From Streptomyces longispororuber (GTDB lineage Bacteria; Actinomycetota; Actinomycetes; Streptomycetales; Streptomycetaceae), in NCBI RefSeq assembly GCF_024448165.1, contig NZ_JAMOLN010000083.1, positions 1 through 39,538 of the forward strand: a DNA stretch of 39,538 nucleotides, in the 5' to 3' direction. The notes beneath the pieces are model-generated. The model saw nothing but the letters and a program-made list of their open reading frames with translations. It ran no database searches and was not told the origin of the DNA. Every line of letters starts with the position of its first letter. Position 1 is the stretch's first letter. This document shows positions 16,932-23,935 of this stretch, in pieces. A program made the position numbers and the translations under genes.

Positions 16932-16971
16932 AATGCCGAACTGCTGCGCACCGACCAGATGGCCCATTACT

Positions 16972-16989
16972 TTGAACTCATGGGTTCAA
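16972..16989. promoter_or_regulatory. Operator copy 2 (TTGAAC-N6-GTTCAA)
   Basis: Perfect 6-6-6 inverted repeat TTGAAC TCATGG GTTCAA, 46 bp upstream of the Dabb gene. Centre-to-centre distance to copy 1 is 58 bp. The two sites are inverted relative to each other, one near each divergent gene. Confidence 0.8.
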
Positions 16990-17035
16990 GTTGGGATCCA
17001 CGTCGCGGTGATCGACATCCAGGAAGGGGCAGCGC

Positions 17036-17452
17036 ATGATCGTCAACACTCTGCGGTTCAGCTTCAAGGACGGCACGTCGCCGGAGGACGAGGAAGCCGT
17101 GCTCGCCGCGATGCGTCGCACGGCGAGCACCGAACCGGTCGTGTTCGGCACGGTCGGCCGGTACATGGGCGATCCGACGGAGGGCTACACGCACACCTAC
17201 TGCGCTGCGGTGGCGGACCTGGACGCGCTCGAGCGCTACCTGCACGAGCCGGTCCACATCGACGGCGACTGGCTGATCATCCCGCATCTGCGGCAGCTCG
17301 CGGCGTTCCGCTTCTCCGACGACTCCGACCCTGACCTCGACGCCAAGATCCTCGCTCTGCACGCCCGCAAGGTCGAGATGTACCCGGAGTGGGGCCGCCT
17401 CCTGGACGCGATCCCGGGGGCGAAGGGCTCGTTCGGCGACGGGACCGACTAG
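17036..17452 (+). CDS. Dabb-domain (stress-responsive alpha/beta barrel) protein
   Basis: 138 residues from ATG 17036 (AGGAAGGGG upstream). It starts MIVNTLRFSFKDGTS and contains YTHTYCAAVADLDALERYLHEPVH, the arrangement of the dimeric alpha+beta barrel Dabb family (edge strand, long helix, conserved His in EPVHxDGDW). Family members include plant stress proteins and polyketide-cyclase-like enzymes; the role here is unknown. The gene is probably repressed by the divergent TetR through the twin operators. Confidence 0.8.
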   Translation: MIVNTLRFSFKDGTSPEDEEAVLAAMRRTASTEPVVFGTVGRYMGDPTEGYTHTYCAAVADLDALERYLHEPVHIDGDWLIIPHLRQLAAFRFSDDSDPDLDAKILALHARKVEMYPEWGRLLDAIPGAKGSFGDGTD

Positions 17453-17625
17453 AAGCGGCCCGGGCGACTCCTGAGAGCAGCGGCGTCCGGCACTCGTGCA
17501 CCTCGCGATCGAGGCCGCGCCCGGTGATGCAGGAGTGATGGACCGAGGCGCGGTGTGCGCGTGTGTGGGCGCGCATGCGGTTTTGGATACGCGGACGATA
17601 TGTGCCCGCTCGTAGCATCGGGAGC

Positions 17626-18843
17626 ATGCGTGTGCCGATCGTCGAGGACGAGCCCTGTACGGCAGAAGCCATCCGCGACCGCCTGCGACGGGAGACGATC
17701 GCGGACGACCGTCTCGACCTGAAGGCCGCGGCCGGCGCGGCGGGGACCGCGGTGCGTCGGCCCGCCGGTCTCAGTGTCCGCCTCAAGCTCACCCTCAGCT
17801 ACGCCGGATTCCTCATGCTCGCCGGTGCCTTGCTGCTCGCCGCCGTGGGCTGGTGGCTCCTGCGGGAGGGGTGGCTGCAAACCAATGAGGAGGGGGCGTG
17901 GAGAGCGACTCCGGGCACCACCTTCGTGCGAGGCTTCGCCCCCATTGCGGCCACGGTCATGGTGTTCCTCCTGGTGTTCGGCCTCCTCGGCGGATGGGTC
18001 CTGGCCGGCCGTATGCTCGCGCCTCTCACGCGCATCACGGACGCCACCCGCACCGCCGCGACGGGATCGCTGTCGCACCGCATCCAGTTGCCCGGCCGCC
18101 AGGACGAATTCCGTGAACTGGCCGACGTCTTCGACGCGATGCTCGAACGGCTCGAAGCACACGTCGTCGAACAGCAGAGGTTCGCGGCCAACGCCTCGCA
18201 CGAACTGCGCACCCCACTGGCCATCTCGAAGACCCTTCTCGACGTGGCCCGCGCCGATCCACCACGGGACACCGGCGAAGTCTTCGACCGCCTCCACGCC
18301 GTCAACACCCGGGCCATCGACCTCACCGAAGCTTTGCTCCTGCTCAGCCGGGCCGGTCAGCGGTCCTTCACCCGAGAACAGGTCGACCTGTCCCTCATGG
18401 CGGAAGAAGCCACCGAAACGCTGCTCCCTCTCGCGGAGAGGAACGGCATCGCCATCGAGACCCGCGGCGACATCGCCTCCACGAGCGGATCGCCTGCGCT
18501 CCTGCTGCAACTGACCATGAACCTCGTGCACAACGCGATCGTCCACAATCTCCCCGAACAGGGCATGGTGCGGGTCACCACCAGCGCCCGCCCCGGCACC
18601 GTGACGCTCACGGTGGAGAACACCGGCGACATGCTGACTCCGCACCTGGTCTCGACGTTCACCGAGCCGTTCCAGAGGGGCACCGAACGCGTTCACGCAG
18701 ACCAGACGGGCGTCGGTCTCGGCTTGGCCATCGTCAGAACCATCGCACGAGCACACGACGGCACGCTCACCCTCACCCCGCGCGCGACCGGCGGCCTGAG
18801 CATCACCGTGCAATTGCCCGCGAGTACGTCCCTGAGGCCGTGA
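17626..18843 (+). CDS. Sensor histidine kinase fused to remnants of a response regulator
   Basis: 405 residues from ATG 17626. Residues 1-27 (MRVPIVEDEPCTAEAIRDRL) are the start of an OmpR-type receiver domain, and DRLDLKAAAG resembles the later receiver segment DRLDDKASG; the rest of the receiver, including the phospho-Asp, and the whole DNA-binding domain are missing. From about residue 48 it is a kinase: two transmembrane segments (LSYAGFLMLAGALLLAAVGW and FAPIAATVMVFLLVFGLLGG) flank a short extracellular loop of about 30 residues, then HAMP, H-box NASHELRTP (H192), N-box NLVHNAIVHN, ENTG in place of a DxGxG box, and GVGLGLAIVR. The catalytic parts look intact, so the kinase may still autophosphorylate, but no partner regulator is nearby. 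A TAGCAT just upstream of the ATG suggests a leaderless transcript. Confidence 0.85.
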   Translation: MRVPIVEDEPCTAEAIRDRLRRETIADDRLDLKAAAGAAGTAVRRPAGLSVRLKLTLSYAGFLMLAGALLLAAVGWWLLREGWLQTNEEGAWRATPGTTFVRGFAPIAATVMVFLLVFGLLGGWVLAGRMLAPLTRITDATRTAATGSLSHRIQLPGRQDEFRELADVFDAMLERLEAHVVEQQRFAANASHELRTPLAISKTLLDVARADPPRDTGEVFDRLHAVNTRAIDLTEALLLLSRAGQRSFTREQVDLSLMAEEATETLLPLAERNGIAIETRGDIASTSGSPALLLQLTMNLVHNAIVHNLPEQGMVRVTTSARPGTVTLTVENTGDMLTPHLVSTFTEPFQRGTERVHADQTGVGLGLAIVRTIARAHDGTLTLTPRATGGLSITVQLPASTSLRP

Positions 18844-18928
18844 CGCAGGGCCCGCCAGCCCTCCCACCTGCTGCCGCGCAAGGCCAGGCCCCAAGGGCGG
18901 GCCGGCGCGGCGGCCTATAGTCGATCAC

Positions 18929-19540
18929 ATGAGTCGTTGGCAGGAACTGACCGGTGGAACGTCCGGAGCCGAGTACGCAGCCCGCTTCGAGGCGCTGGGC
19001 CGCAGTGGAAAGGACATGCACGGGGAGGCGTCGCTCTGCGCGGCTCTCGTGCCCGCCGGCAGCCGCGTGCTCGACGCCGGCTGCGGAACAGGACGGGTCA
19101 TGATCCGGCTGTCGGAGCTCGGGTACGACTGCGTCGGGTTCGACCTCGACGCGTCCATGCTGGACGTGGCCCGGGAGCAGGCGCCGCAGCTGCCCTGGTT
19201 CCAGACCGACGCCACGGAGTTCGATGCCGCCCTACTCGGCATCGAGGCTGACTTCGACCTCGTGATCGCCGCGGGCAACGTCCTGGCGCTGCTCGCCCCC
19301 GGAACCGAGGCCACGGTGGTCAGCCGGTTGGCTGCGGCCCTGCGTCCGGGCGGCCTGCTGGTCGCGGGCTTCGGCCTGGACGCCGCCCACCTGCCCGTAC
19401 CGCCTTCTCTCACGCTGCAGGAGTACGACGCCCATTGCGCGGCGGCCGGACTCACCCTCGTCGACCGCTTCGCAACCTGGGACGCGGCTGCCTACGACCG
19501 TGGCGGCTATGCGGTCAGCGTCCATCGTCTCGGTTCCTGA
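18929..19540 (+). CDS. Class I SAM-dependent methyltransferase
   Basis: 203 residues from ATG 18929. Motif I is VLDAGCGTGRV, the acidic end of strand 2 is VGFDLDASML, motif II region FDLVIAAGNVLALL and motif III ALRPGGLLVAGFGL. It is a small single-domain enzyme of the Methyltransf_25 type with no insertion that would tell its substrate. 85 bp after the kinase gene; cotranscription is possible. Confidence 0.88.
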   Translation: MSRWQELTGGTSGAEYAARFEALGRSGKDMHGEASLCAALVPAGSRVLDAGCGTGRVMIRLSELGYDCVGFDLDASMLDVAREQAPQLPWFQTDATEFDAALLGIEADFDLVIAAGNVLALLAPGTEATVVSRLAAALRPGGLLVAGFGLDAAHLPVPPSLTLQEYDAHCAAAGLTLVDRFATWDAAAYDRGGYAVSVHRLGS

Positions 19541-19553
19541 CCGGTTCCTGACC
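19532..19553. repeat. Tandem 11-bp duplication at the methyltransferase stop
   Basis: GGTTCCTGACC occurs twice in direct tandem; the first copy contains the TGA stop of the methyltransferase gene. It looks like a recent slippage duplication. Confidence 0.7.
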
Positions 19554-19573
19554 GGGGCCTGCTGGGTTGGGGC

Positions 19574-19990
19574 CTACGACCGGCCGGGGCCGTCGCCGAG
19601 GTTTCCGGGGGTTCCTGGCGGGGTGGGCGAAGTGATGCCGCTGCCCGCCCCGCTGCTGTAGTGGGTGCCGAGCTCTTGGTGGTACTCGGTGTTGCCGAGG
19701 TGCTTGTCCTTGTCGAACTCCGGAGCGGACTTGATCTGCTCCTTGCTGCGCGCGACGTTGATGGTCTTCGCCTCCGCGTCGATGCCAGTGATCGTGCCGG
19801 CGGGCAGGAGAACCTCCTTGCCGAAGATCCACATTCCGGTGTCGACGACGATGTACTGGTCTCCGACGTCCTGGGAGTGCTTGTCGACCTTGCCGATGCT
19901 GCCGTCCATCGCTTCGACCTTGTATCCGGTCAGATCGGTGTCCGGGGTGTGGCCGGCGGCGGACGGGTAGTTCCAGATGTTCTCGCCCAT
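19574..19990 (-). CDS. PRC-barrel domain protein
   Basis: 138 residues from ATG 19990. The PRC-barrel pattern is clear: LTGYKVEAMDGSIGKVDKHS, YIVVDTGMWIFGKEVLLPAG, ITGIDAEAKTINVARSKEQI. The C-terminal 30 residues are Gly/Pro/Ser-rich. PRC barrels occur in photosynthetic reaction centre H subunits and RimM; the soluble stand-alone forms in Streptomyces are uncharacterised and often stress-linked. An Asp/Asn-Tyr-His-rich stretch (TEYHQELGTHYSSG) is of unknown purpose. Same strand as the LysR gene, 148 bp downstream of it. Confidence 0.88.
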   Translation of the reverse strand: MGENIWNYPSAAGHTPDTDLTGYKVEAMDGSIGKVDKHSQDVGDQYIVVDTGMWIFGKEVLLPAGTITGIDAEAKTINVARSKEQIKSAPEFDKDKHLGNTEYHQELGTHYSSGAGSGITSPTPPGTPGNLGDGPGRS

Positions 19991-20138
19991 GGTTCAACCT
20001 CCGCAGATCGTGGTGCGTGTGCGGGCTGTGCGTTTTGTGATGTACGTCCACGTTCGTACTCGCAGTTGCGGGTTCCCTGCCGCACGCGAACAAACCGGAT
20101 CGCGGACGCCGACCTGCCGGTTCCACAAGAGTGGCTGA

Positions 20139-21047
20139 TCATGAGGTCGCCGTCCCGTCGTCCCTCGGGTCGTGCTGTGGGAAATGGACGGTTCCCGTGG
20201 CTGCCCAGGCGGCGGAGACCAAGGGGCGGTGGAGATCGGTGCGCCGGATGCATGCGCCGATGGTGAGTTCACCGGGACCGGACGGAGCCGGGGTGACGTG
20301 GAGCCGGTGCCGGATGCTGGAGTGTTGCAGGACGAGGTCAGGAAGGATGCCGGTGCCGTAACCGAGGGCGACCAGAGTGAGCAGGGCCTCGTGTCCGTCG
20401 GCCTCCACAGCGATGCGGGGGGTGATGCCGACGCGGCGGAACCACCGGTCGGCGATGTCTCGGACCAAGCCCTGTGCGGGGAGCACGAACGGCTCATCCG
20501 GATCGGCGAGCAGCACGTGGGAACGGAGTGGGTCGGCTCGGACGAAGACGACGGGGGTGCGGGTGATGGTGCGGGCGTGCAAGGTGGCCGGAATCCGGGA
20601 GGGCAAGGCCGCGACGGCAAGGTCGGCCTCGCCGTCGTCGAGATGTGCGAGGGCAGCCGCGGCGTCGCCGGTCCGCACCGAGATCTGTACGCGGGGATGG
20701 GCGTCCCGCAAAGGTGCGAGCAGATCGGGCAGCACACTCTGGCAGGCCGTGACCGACGCGAACACCCGCAGCTGACCGTCGAGTTGATCCCTCGCGTAGT
20801 CCTTGTCGTTGTAACGGTCCCACAGCTCCAGGGCCTCGGACGCGTAGTGGCGAAACCGGTGGCCGGGCTCGGTCAGCGCGACGCCGTGCGGGCCGCGGTC
20901 CAGGAGGCGGTGCCCGGCAAAGGTCTCCAGGCGTTGTACGGCCCGGGACAAAGTTGCGGGACTGACGTGGCAATCGGCCGCGGTCCGGGTGAAGCTCAGT
21001 GTGGAGGCGAGGTGGAGGAAGAGCCGGTACTGGTCGTGGTCCTGCAT
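20139..21047 (-). CDS. LysR-family regulator, IlvY-like
   Basis: 302 residues from ATG 21047. The N-terminus YRLFLHLASTLSFTRTAADCHVSPATLSRAVQRLE matches the IlvY subgroup (key part HVSPATLSRAVQRLE). The effector domain spans about 90-290 (VFASVTACQSVLPDLLAPLRDAHP). Streptomyces often carry IlvY-like regulators outside ilvC loci, and no ilvC is present here, so control of branched-chain amino acid synthesis should not be assumed. Divergent from the methyltransferase gene at 21122 with 74 bp between. Confidence 0.9.
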   Translation of the reverse strand: MQDHDQYRLFLHLASTLSFTRTAADCHVSPATLSRAVQRLETFAGHRLLDRGPHGVALTEPGHRFRHYASEALELWDRYNDKDYARDQLDGQLRVFASVTACQSVLPDLLAPLRDAHPRVQISVRTGDAAAALAHLDDGEADLAVAALPSRIPATLHARTITRTPVVFVRADPLRSHVLLADPDEPFVLPAQGLVRDIADRWFRRVGITPRIAVEADGHEALLTLVALGYGTGILPDLVLQHSSIRHRLHVTPAPSGPGELTIGACIRRTDLHRPLVSAAWAATGTVHFPQHDPRDDGTATS

Positions 21048-21104
21048 CTTTCACCTTCCGGAACGCCATGCTGCGGATGTTGCGGTTGCCGGTGGACCCG
21101 CCCG

Positions 21105-21121
21105 GACCCTACAAACGGGTC
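21105..21121. promoter_or_regulatory. Small palindrome abutting the methyltransferase start
   Basis: GACCC-TACAAAC-GGGTC ends directly before the ATG at 21122. It could be an operator or a 5' hairpin; the AT-richer loop may also serve as a -10 of a near-leaderless transcript. Confidence 0.3.
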
Positions 21122-21838
21122 ATGCCACGAAGCGACCGAGCCCGCCGGCGTCCCGCATGGATCTTCCACGAGTACGAGCCCGTCGGCATCGACCTGGGCA
21201 GCCCGGCTGCCGTCGCTGCCTACGATCGCAACCAGGGCACCGACCCTGACGCCGACGACGCGCTCCTCGACCGTCTCGGCGTCGACACGGGCATGCGCCT
21301 CGTCGACCTGGCCTGCGGCACCGGCTCGTTGGTGGTCCAAGCGGCACGACGCGGGGCCGAGGGGCACGGTGTCGACGTCTCGCAGGAGATGCTCGCCTTC
21401 GCCGAGGCCCAGGCGAATCGGGCCGGGGTCGGCGCGCACTGGCACCGTTCCGGGTTCTTGGACTACGCCCATCGCGGGGGACCCGCCGACGTGGTGACCA
21501 CCAAGTCGGCCCTGCACCAGTTGCCGGACTTCTGGAAGCAGCAGGCGCTCCTCAACGCGGCCGGCATGCTGCGGCCGGGCGGCACCTTCTACCTGTGGGA
21601 CGTCATCTTCAGTTTCGAGCCCGCCGATGCCGCGGAGCATCTGCAGCGATGGATCGACACCGCGGGACGGCCTGAGGGCCAGGGCTTCACGGGGGCGGAC
21701 TTCGAGGCGCACGTGCGGGAGGAGTTCTCCACCTACGCCTGGGTTCTGGAGGGCATGCTGGAGCGGGCCGGCTTCGACATCGTGTCGAGTACGTCCCGCA
21801 CACCGACGCACGGCGAGTTCCTCTGCCGCCGCCGGTAG
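21122..21838 (+). CDS. Class I SAM-dependent methyltransferase
   Basis: 238 residues from ATG 21122; the frame is open 123 bp further upstream, but that extension overlaps the LysR gene and reads as non-protein. Motif I is LVDLACGTGSLV, motif II GHGVDVSQEML, and the post-motif III MLRPGGTFYLWDVIFSF. The N-terminal segment DRARRRPAWIFHEYEPVGIDL precedes the fold. C-terminal FSTYAWVLEGMLERAGFDIV is a typical end. Substrate unknown. Not closely related to the other methyltransferase in the window. Confidence 0.85.
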   Translation: MPRSDRARRRPAWIFHEYEPVGIDLGSPAAVAAYDRNQGTDPDADDALLDRLGVDTGMRLVDLACGTGSLVVQAARRGAEGHGVDVSQEMLAFAEAQANRAGVGAHWHRSGFLDYAHRGGPADVVTTKSALHQLPDFWKQQALLNAAGMLRPGGTFYLWDVIFSFEPADAAEHLQRWIDTAGRPEGQGFTGADFEAHVREEFSTYAWVLEGMLERAGFDIVSSTSRTPTHGEFLCRRR

Positions 21839-21969
21839 GTGGTTCGCTTCTGCCGGCACGGTGGTCATGGCGGGAGTTGGCGTGACGCCGACGCGGATGG
21901 GCGTGTTCGCGGCGGTTCAGGGAGCGGGAGGGCAAGAACGGCATCGCGATCGCTGTCAGGAACGCACCG

Positions 21970-22416
21970 TCACGACGCCACGGAGTAGCTGAGATCGGTC
22001 GCGGTGAGCGAAGTGGGCACCAACCGCAGCCACATCGTGCCGCGTTCGCCCGGATCATCGTGCAGATAGTGCGTGAAACGCTCGTCCCACAAAGTCTCGT
22101 CCGTCCCCAGGTATCGGGTGAGCTTGCGCCGCCCCCTCGGCACGTCGAAGGGCACGAGCTCCGCCCGGCCCCGGGCGATGACCTGCCGGACACACCCCGT
22201 CGCGAGATCGCACTCGTCCACCACGAGGGCGACGTCCGGGTCATCCTTCACGCGGTCGAACAGCCGGGCCCACGGGCCCGTCAAGGTCCAGAAGGCTCCT
22301 TCTTCCCAGAGGAACCAGACAGGGCGCACCGTCGGTCCACTGGTCGCGATACGAGCGGTGAGCGGCTGCTGCAGGAAAGCGTCCACATCAAAACGAGAAG
22401 TCTCCACGCCTCCCAT
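21970..22416 (-). CDS. Pyridoxamine 5'-phosphate oxidase-like (FMN/F420 split-barrel) protein
   Basis: 148 residues from ATG 22416. The split-barrel pattern is visible: LTARIATSGPTVRPVWFLWEEGAFW (strands 1-3, with the variable-basic start), DPDVALVVDECDLATGCVRQVIARGRAELVP and late strand GTMWLRLVP. It lacks the active-site signature of true PdxH and belongs with the small flavin- or F420-binding proteins of actinomycetes. Cofactor and substrate are unassigned. Divergent from the SDR gene at 22628. Confidence 0.82.
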   Translation of the reverse strand: MGGVETSRFDVDAFLQQPLTARIATSGPTVRPVWFLWEEGAFWTLTGPWARLFDRVKDDPDVALVVDECDLATGCVRQVIARGRAELVPFDVPRGRRKLTRYLGTDETLWDERFTHYLHDDPGERGTMWLRLVPTSLTATDLSYSVAS

Positions 22417-22536
22417 CTTCCGTTTCTGCCGATCGCGTCACCACCGACCTGCGACCTACGACCAAAGCCGTGGGCCGCGCATGAGGTCAGCAAGAAGCCC
22501 CATGGCTTCATGCGCCTGAGCCATGCTGTCGGTCGA

Positions 22537-22553
22537 ATATCGGCGATATATCG
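22537..22553. promoter_or_regulatory. Overlapping palindromes upstream of the SDR gene
   Basis: ATATCG-G-CGATAT (22537-22549, perfect 6-1-6) overlaps CGATATATCG (22544-22553, perfect). AT-rich in an otherwise GC-rich gap, 75 bp before the SDR start. The half-sites resemble those bound by PadR-type regulators, but no such regulator is encoded nearby. Confidence 0.5.
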
Positions 22554-22627
22554 GTGACTGTTGGCATCGTGGACGTCGAGTTGCTCTTGCCGAGCAGCCT
22601 CCGCCGCGTCTCGTAGGAGCTTCCGCC

Positions 22628-23542
22628 ATGTCCCAATCCGCATCCACCACCAACCGCGCGTATCTGATCACCGGTGGCAACGCGGGCATCGGGTACTTCA
22701 CCGCTGAACAACTGGCCGGCACCGGTGCCACGGTCGTGCTGGGCAGCCGGAGCCCTGCACGGGCCGAAGCCGCCCTCGACGCGATCCGTGCGCGGGTGCC
22801 CGGCGCCCGGGTGCGGTCGGTGCGGCTCGACCTCGCCGACCTGGGTTCCTTGCGGGCAGCGGCGGAATCCTTGGAGGTGGAGCACCTCGACGCGGTGGTC
22901 CACAATGCCGGCGTCCTCCTCGAAGAGCCGGAGCGCAAGGAAACCGGGGACGGCAACGAGACCCATTTCGGCATCAACCACCTCGGGCACTTCGCGCTGA
23001 CCCACTGGCTGATGCCCTTGCTGGAGGCCGCGCCGGACGCCCGCATCGTGACCGTCGGCAGCTTCGCCGCCAAGTCGGAGCGCCTGGACCTGGACGATCT
23101 GCAGAGCCGCACCGACTACCGGGCCAAGCGCACCTACGCCCGGTCGAAGCTGGCCCAGATGTACTTCGGTCTGGAACTGGACCGCCGACTGCGCGCTGCG
23201 GACAGCACGGTGTCGAGCATGGTGGTGCACCCCGGTGGGGCACTGAACTCACTCACCCCGTCGCGGCCACCTGTCCACGTACGCGGGGTCGGGGCGGCAC
23301 TGCGCGCCGCGCCCGCCGCCCTCGTGCTCCAGGGCAAGCACGCCGGGGCCCGGCCGGCGGTCCGGGCGGTGCTCGATCCCCGGATCGCCGGGGGTGAGCT
23401 GTGGGGTCCGCGCATCTTCGGCCTGCGGGGCCGGCCGCACCGTGAGCGGCTGTGGACCCAGCTGGAGGATCGCGAACAGGCCCGTCGGTTGTGGGACGCG
23501 AGCGCGAAGCTGACCGGTGTCGCGCCTGCCGCCGGCAAGTAG
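22628..23542 (+). CDS. Short-chain dehydrogenase/reductase
   Basis: 304 residues from ATG 22628 (TAGGAG upstream). YLITGGNAGIGYFTAEQL (cofactor loop), RLDLADLGSL, VVHNAGVLLEEP, NHLGHFALTHWL, Ser in TVGSFAAK and YARSK (Y-x-x-x-K) give a full SDR active site of the same WWOX/RDH-like group as the gene at 8332. The C-terminal 70 residues carry a basic segment (FGLRGRPHRERLW). It ends 129 bp before the repeat-peptide gene on the same strand; I regard the peptide genes as a separate unit but readthrough is possible. Confidence 0.9.
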   Translation: MSQSASTTNRAYLITGGNAGIGYFTAEQLAGTGATVVLGSRSPARAEAALDAIRARVPGARVRSVRLDLADLGSLRAAAESLEVEHLDAVVHNAGVLLEEPERKETGDGNETHFGINHLGHFALTHWLMPLLEAAPDARIVTVGSFAAKSERLDLDDLQSRTDYRAKRTYARSKLAQMYFGLELDRRLRAADSTVSSMVVHPGGALNSLTPSRPPVHVRGVGAALRAAPAALVLQGKHAGARPAVRAVLDPRIAGGELWGPRIFGLRGRPHRERLWTQLEDREQARRLWDASAKLTGVAPAAGK

Positions 23543-23661
23543 TCCCTCGGGCGGTCCTGTCGCCGCCTGCCCCCGGTTGCTGGTGGGATTCGTATGGGCC
23601 AGTTTGGTTGGTGATGTGGGGGTTACTCAATGCGTTGCCCCGTCTGGACCGTCCCACCCTC

Positions 23662-23668
23662 AGGAGGA
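23662..23668 (+). promoter_or_regulatory. Strong ribosome binding site of the repeat peptide
   Basis: AGGAGGA three to four bases before the ATG at 23672, the best Shine-Dalgarno match in this part of the window. It fixes the start of the 87-residue peptide and implies high translation relative to the enzymes behind it. Confidence 0.8.
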
Positions 23669-23671
23669 GAC

Positions 23672-23935
23672 ATGACGAGCCCCGATCAGGACCCGAACCA
23701 GAACGAAGGACCCGCGGACGGCGGTGCCGCCGGTACGCCGGGTGTGCACGACGGCGGTGCCGATGGTGGGGCGGAAGGTCCGGCCGACGGTGGCGCCGCC
23801 GGTACGCCGGGTGTGCACGACGGTGGTGCCGATGGTGGGGCGGAAGGTCCGGCCGACGGTGGTGCCTCCGGTACGCCGGGTGTGCAGGACGGCGGTGCCG
23901 ATGGTGGGGCCGGCGAGTCCGGCAGCGGCGCTTGA
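23672..23935 (+). CDS. Acidic peptide of three 23-residue repeats; candidate modification substrate
   Basis: 87 residues from ATG 23672. A 12-residue Asp/Asn/Gln-rich head (MTSPDQDPNQNE) is followed by three repeats at residues 13-35, 36-58 and 59-81, each GPADGG-A-[AS]-GTPGV-[HQ]-DGGADGGA-x, then ESGSGA. There is no Cys, Lys or Arg; Gly, Ala and Asp dominate. Repeats 1 and 2 have His after GTPGV and repeat 3 has Gln. No signal peptide and no known domain. The strong RBS, and the TGA overlapping the TTG start of an Fe/2-oxoglutarate oxygenase, argue for a real gene. By analogy with RiPP precursors, it may be a multi-core substrate for the downstream oxygenase; that is inference. The opposite strand is open only because the sequence is repetitive. 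Confidence 0.75.
   Translation: MTSPDQDPNQNEGPADGGAAGTPGVHDGGADGGAEGPADGGAAGTPGVHDGGADGGAEGPADGGASGTPGVQDGGADGGAGESGSGA
23708..23914 (+). repeat. Three 69-bp direct repeats
   Basis: Units 23708-23776, 23777-23845 and 23846-23914, in frame with the peptide gene. Units differ by a few bases, mostly synonymous; unit 3 differs at Ser/Gln codons and at its end. Confidence 0.9.

Noticed and set aside
20139..21047. Naming the LysR gene ilvY
   Set aside because: Only the N-terminal resemblance supports it and no ilvC or branched-chain gene is nearby.
23672..23935. Reading the repeated DNA as a CRISPR array
   Set aside because: The 69-bp units are contiguous with no spacers, and they maintain an open frame.
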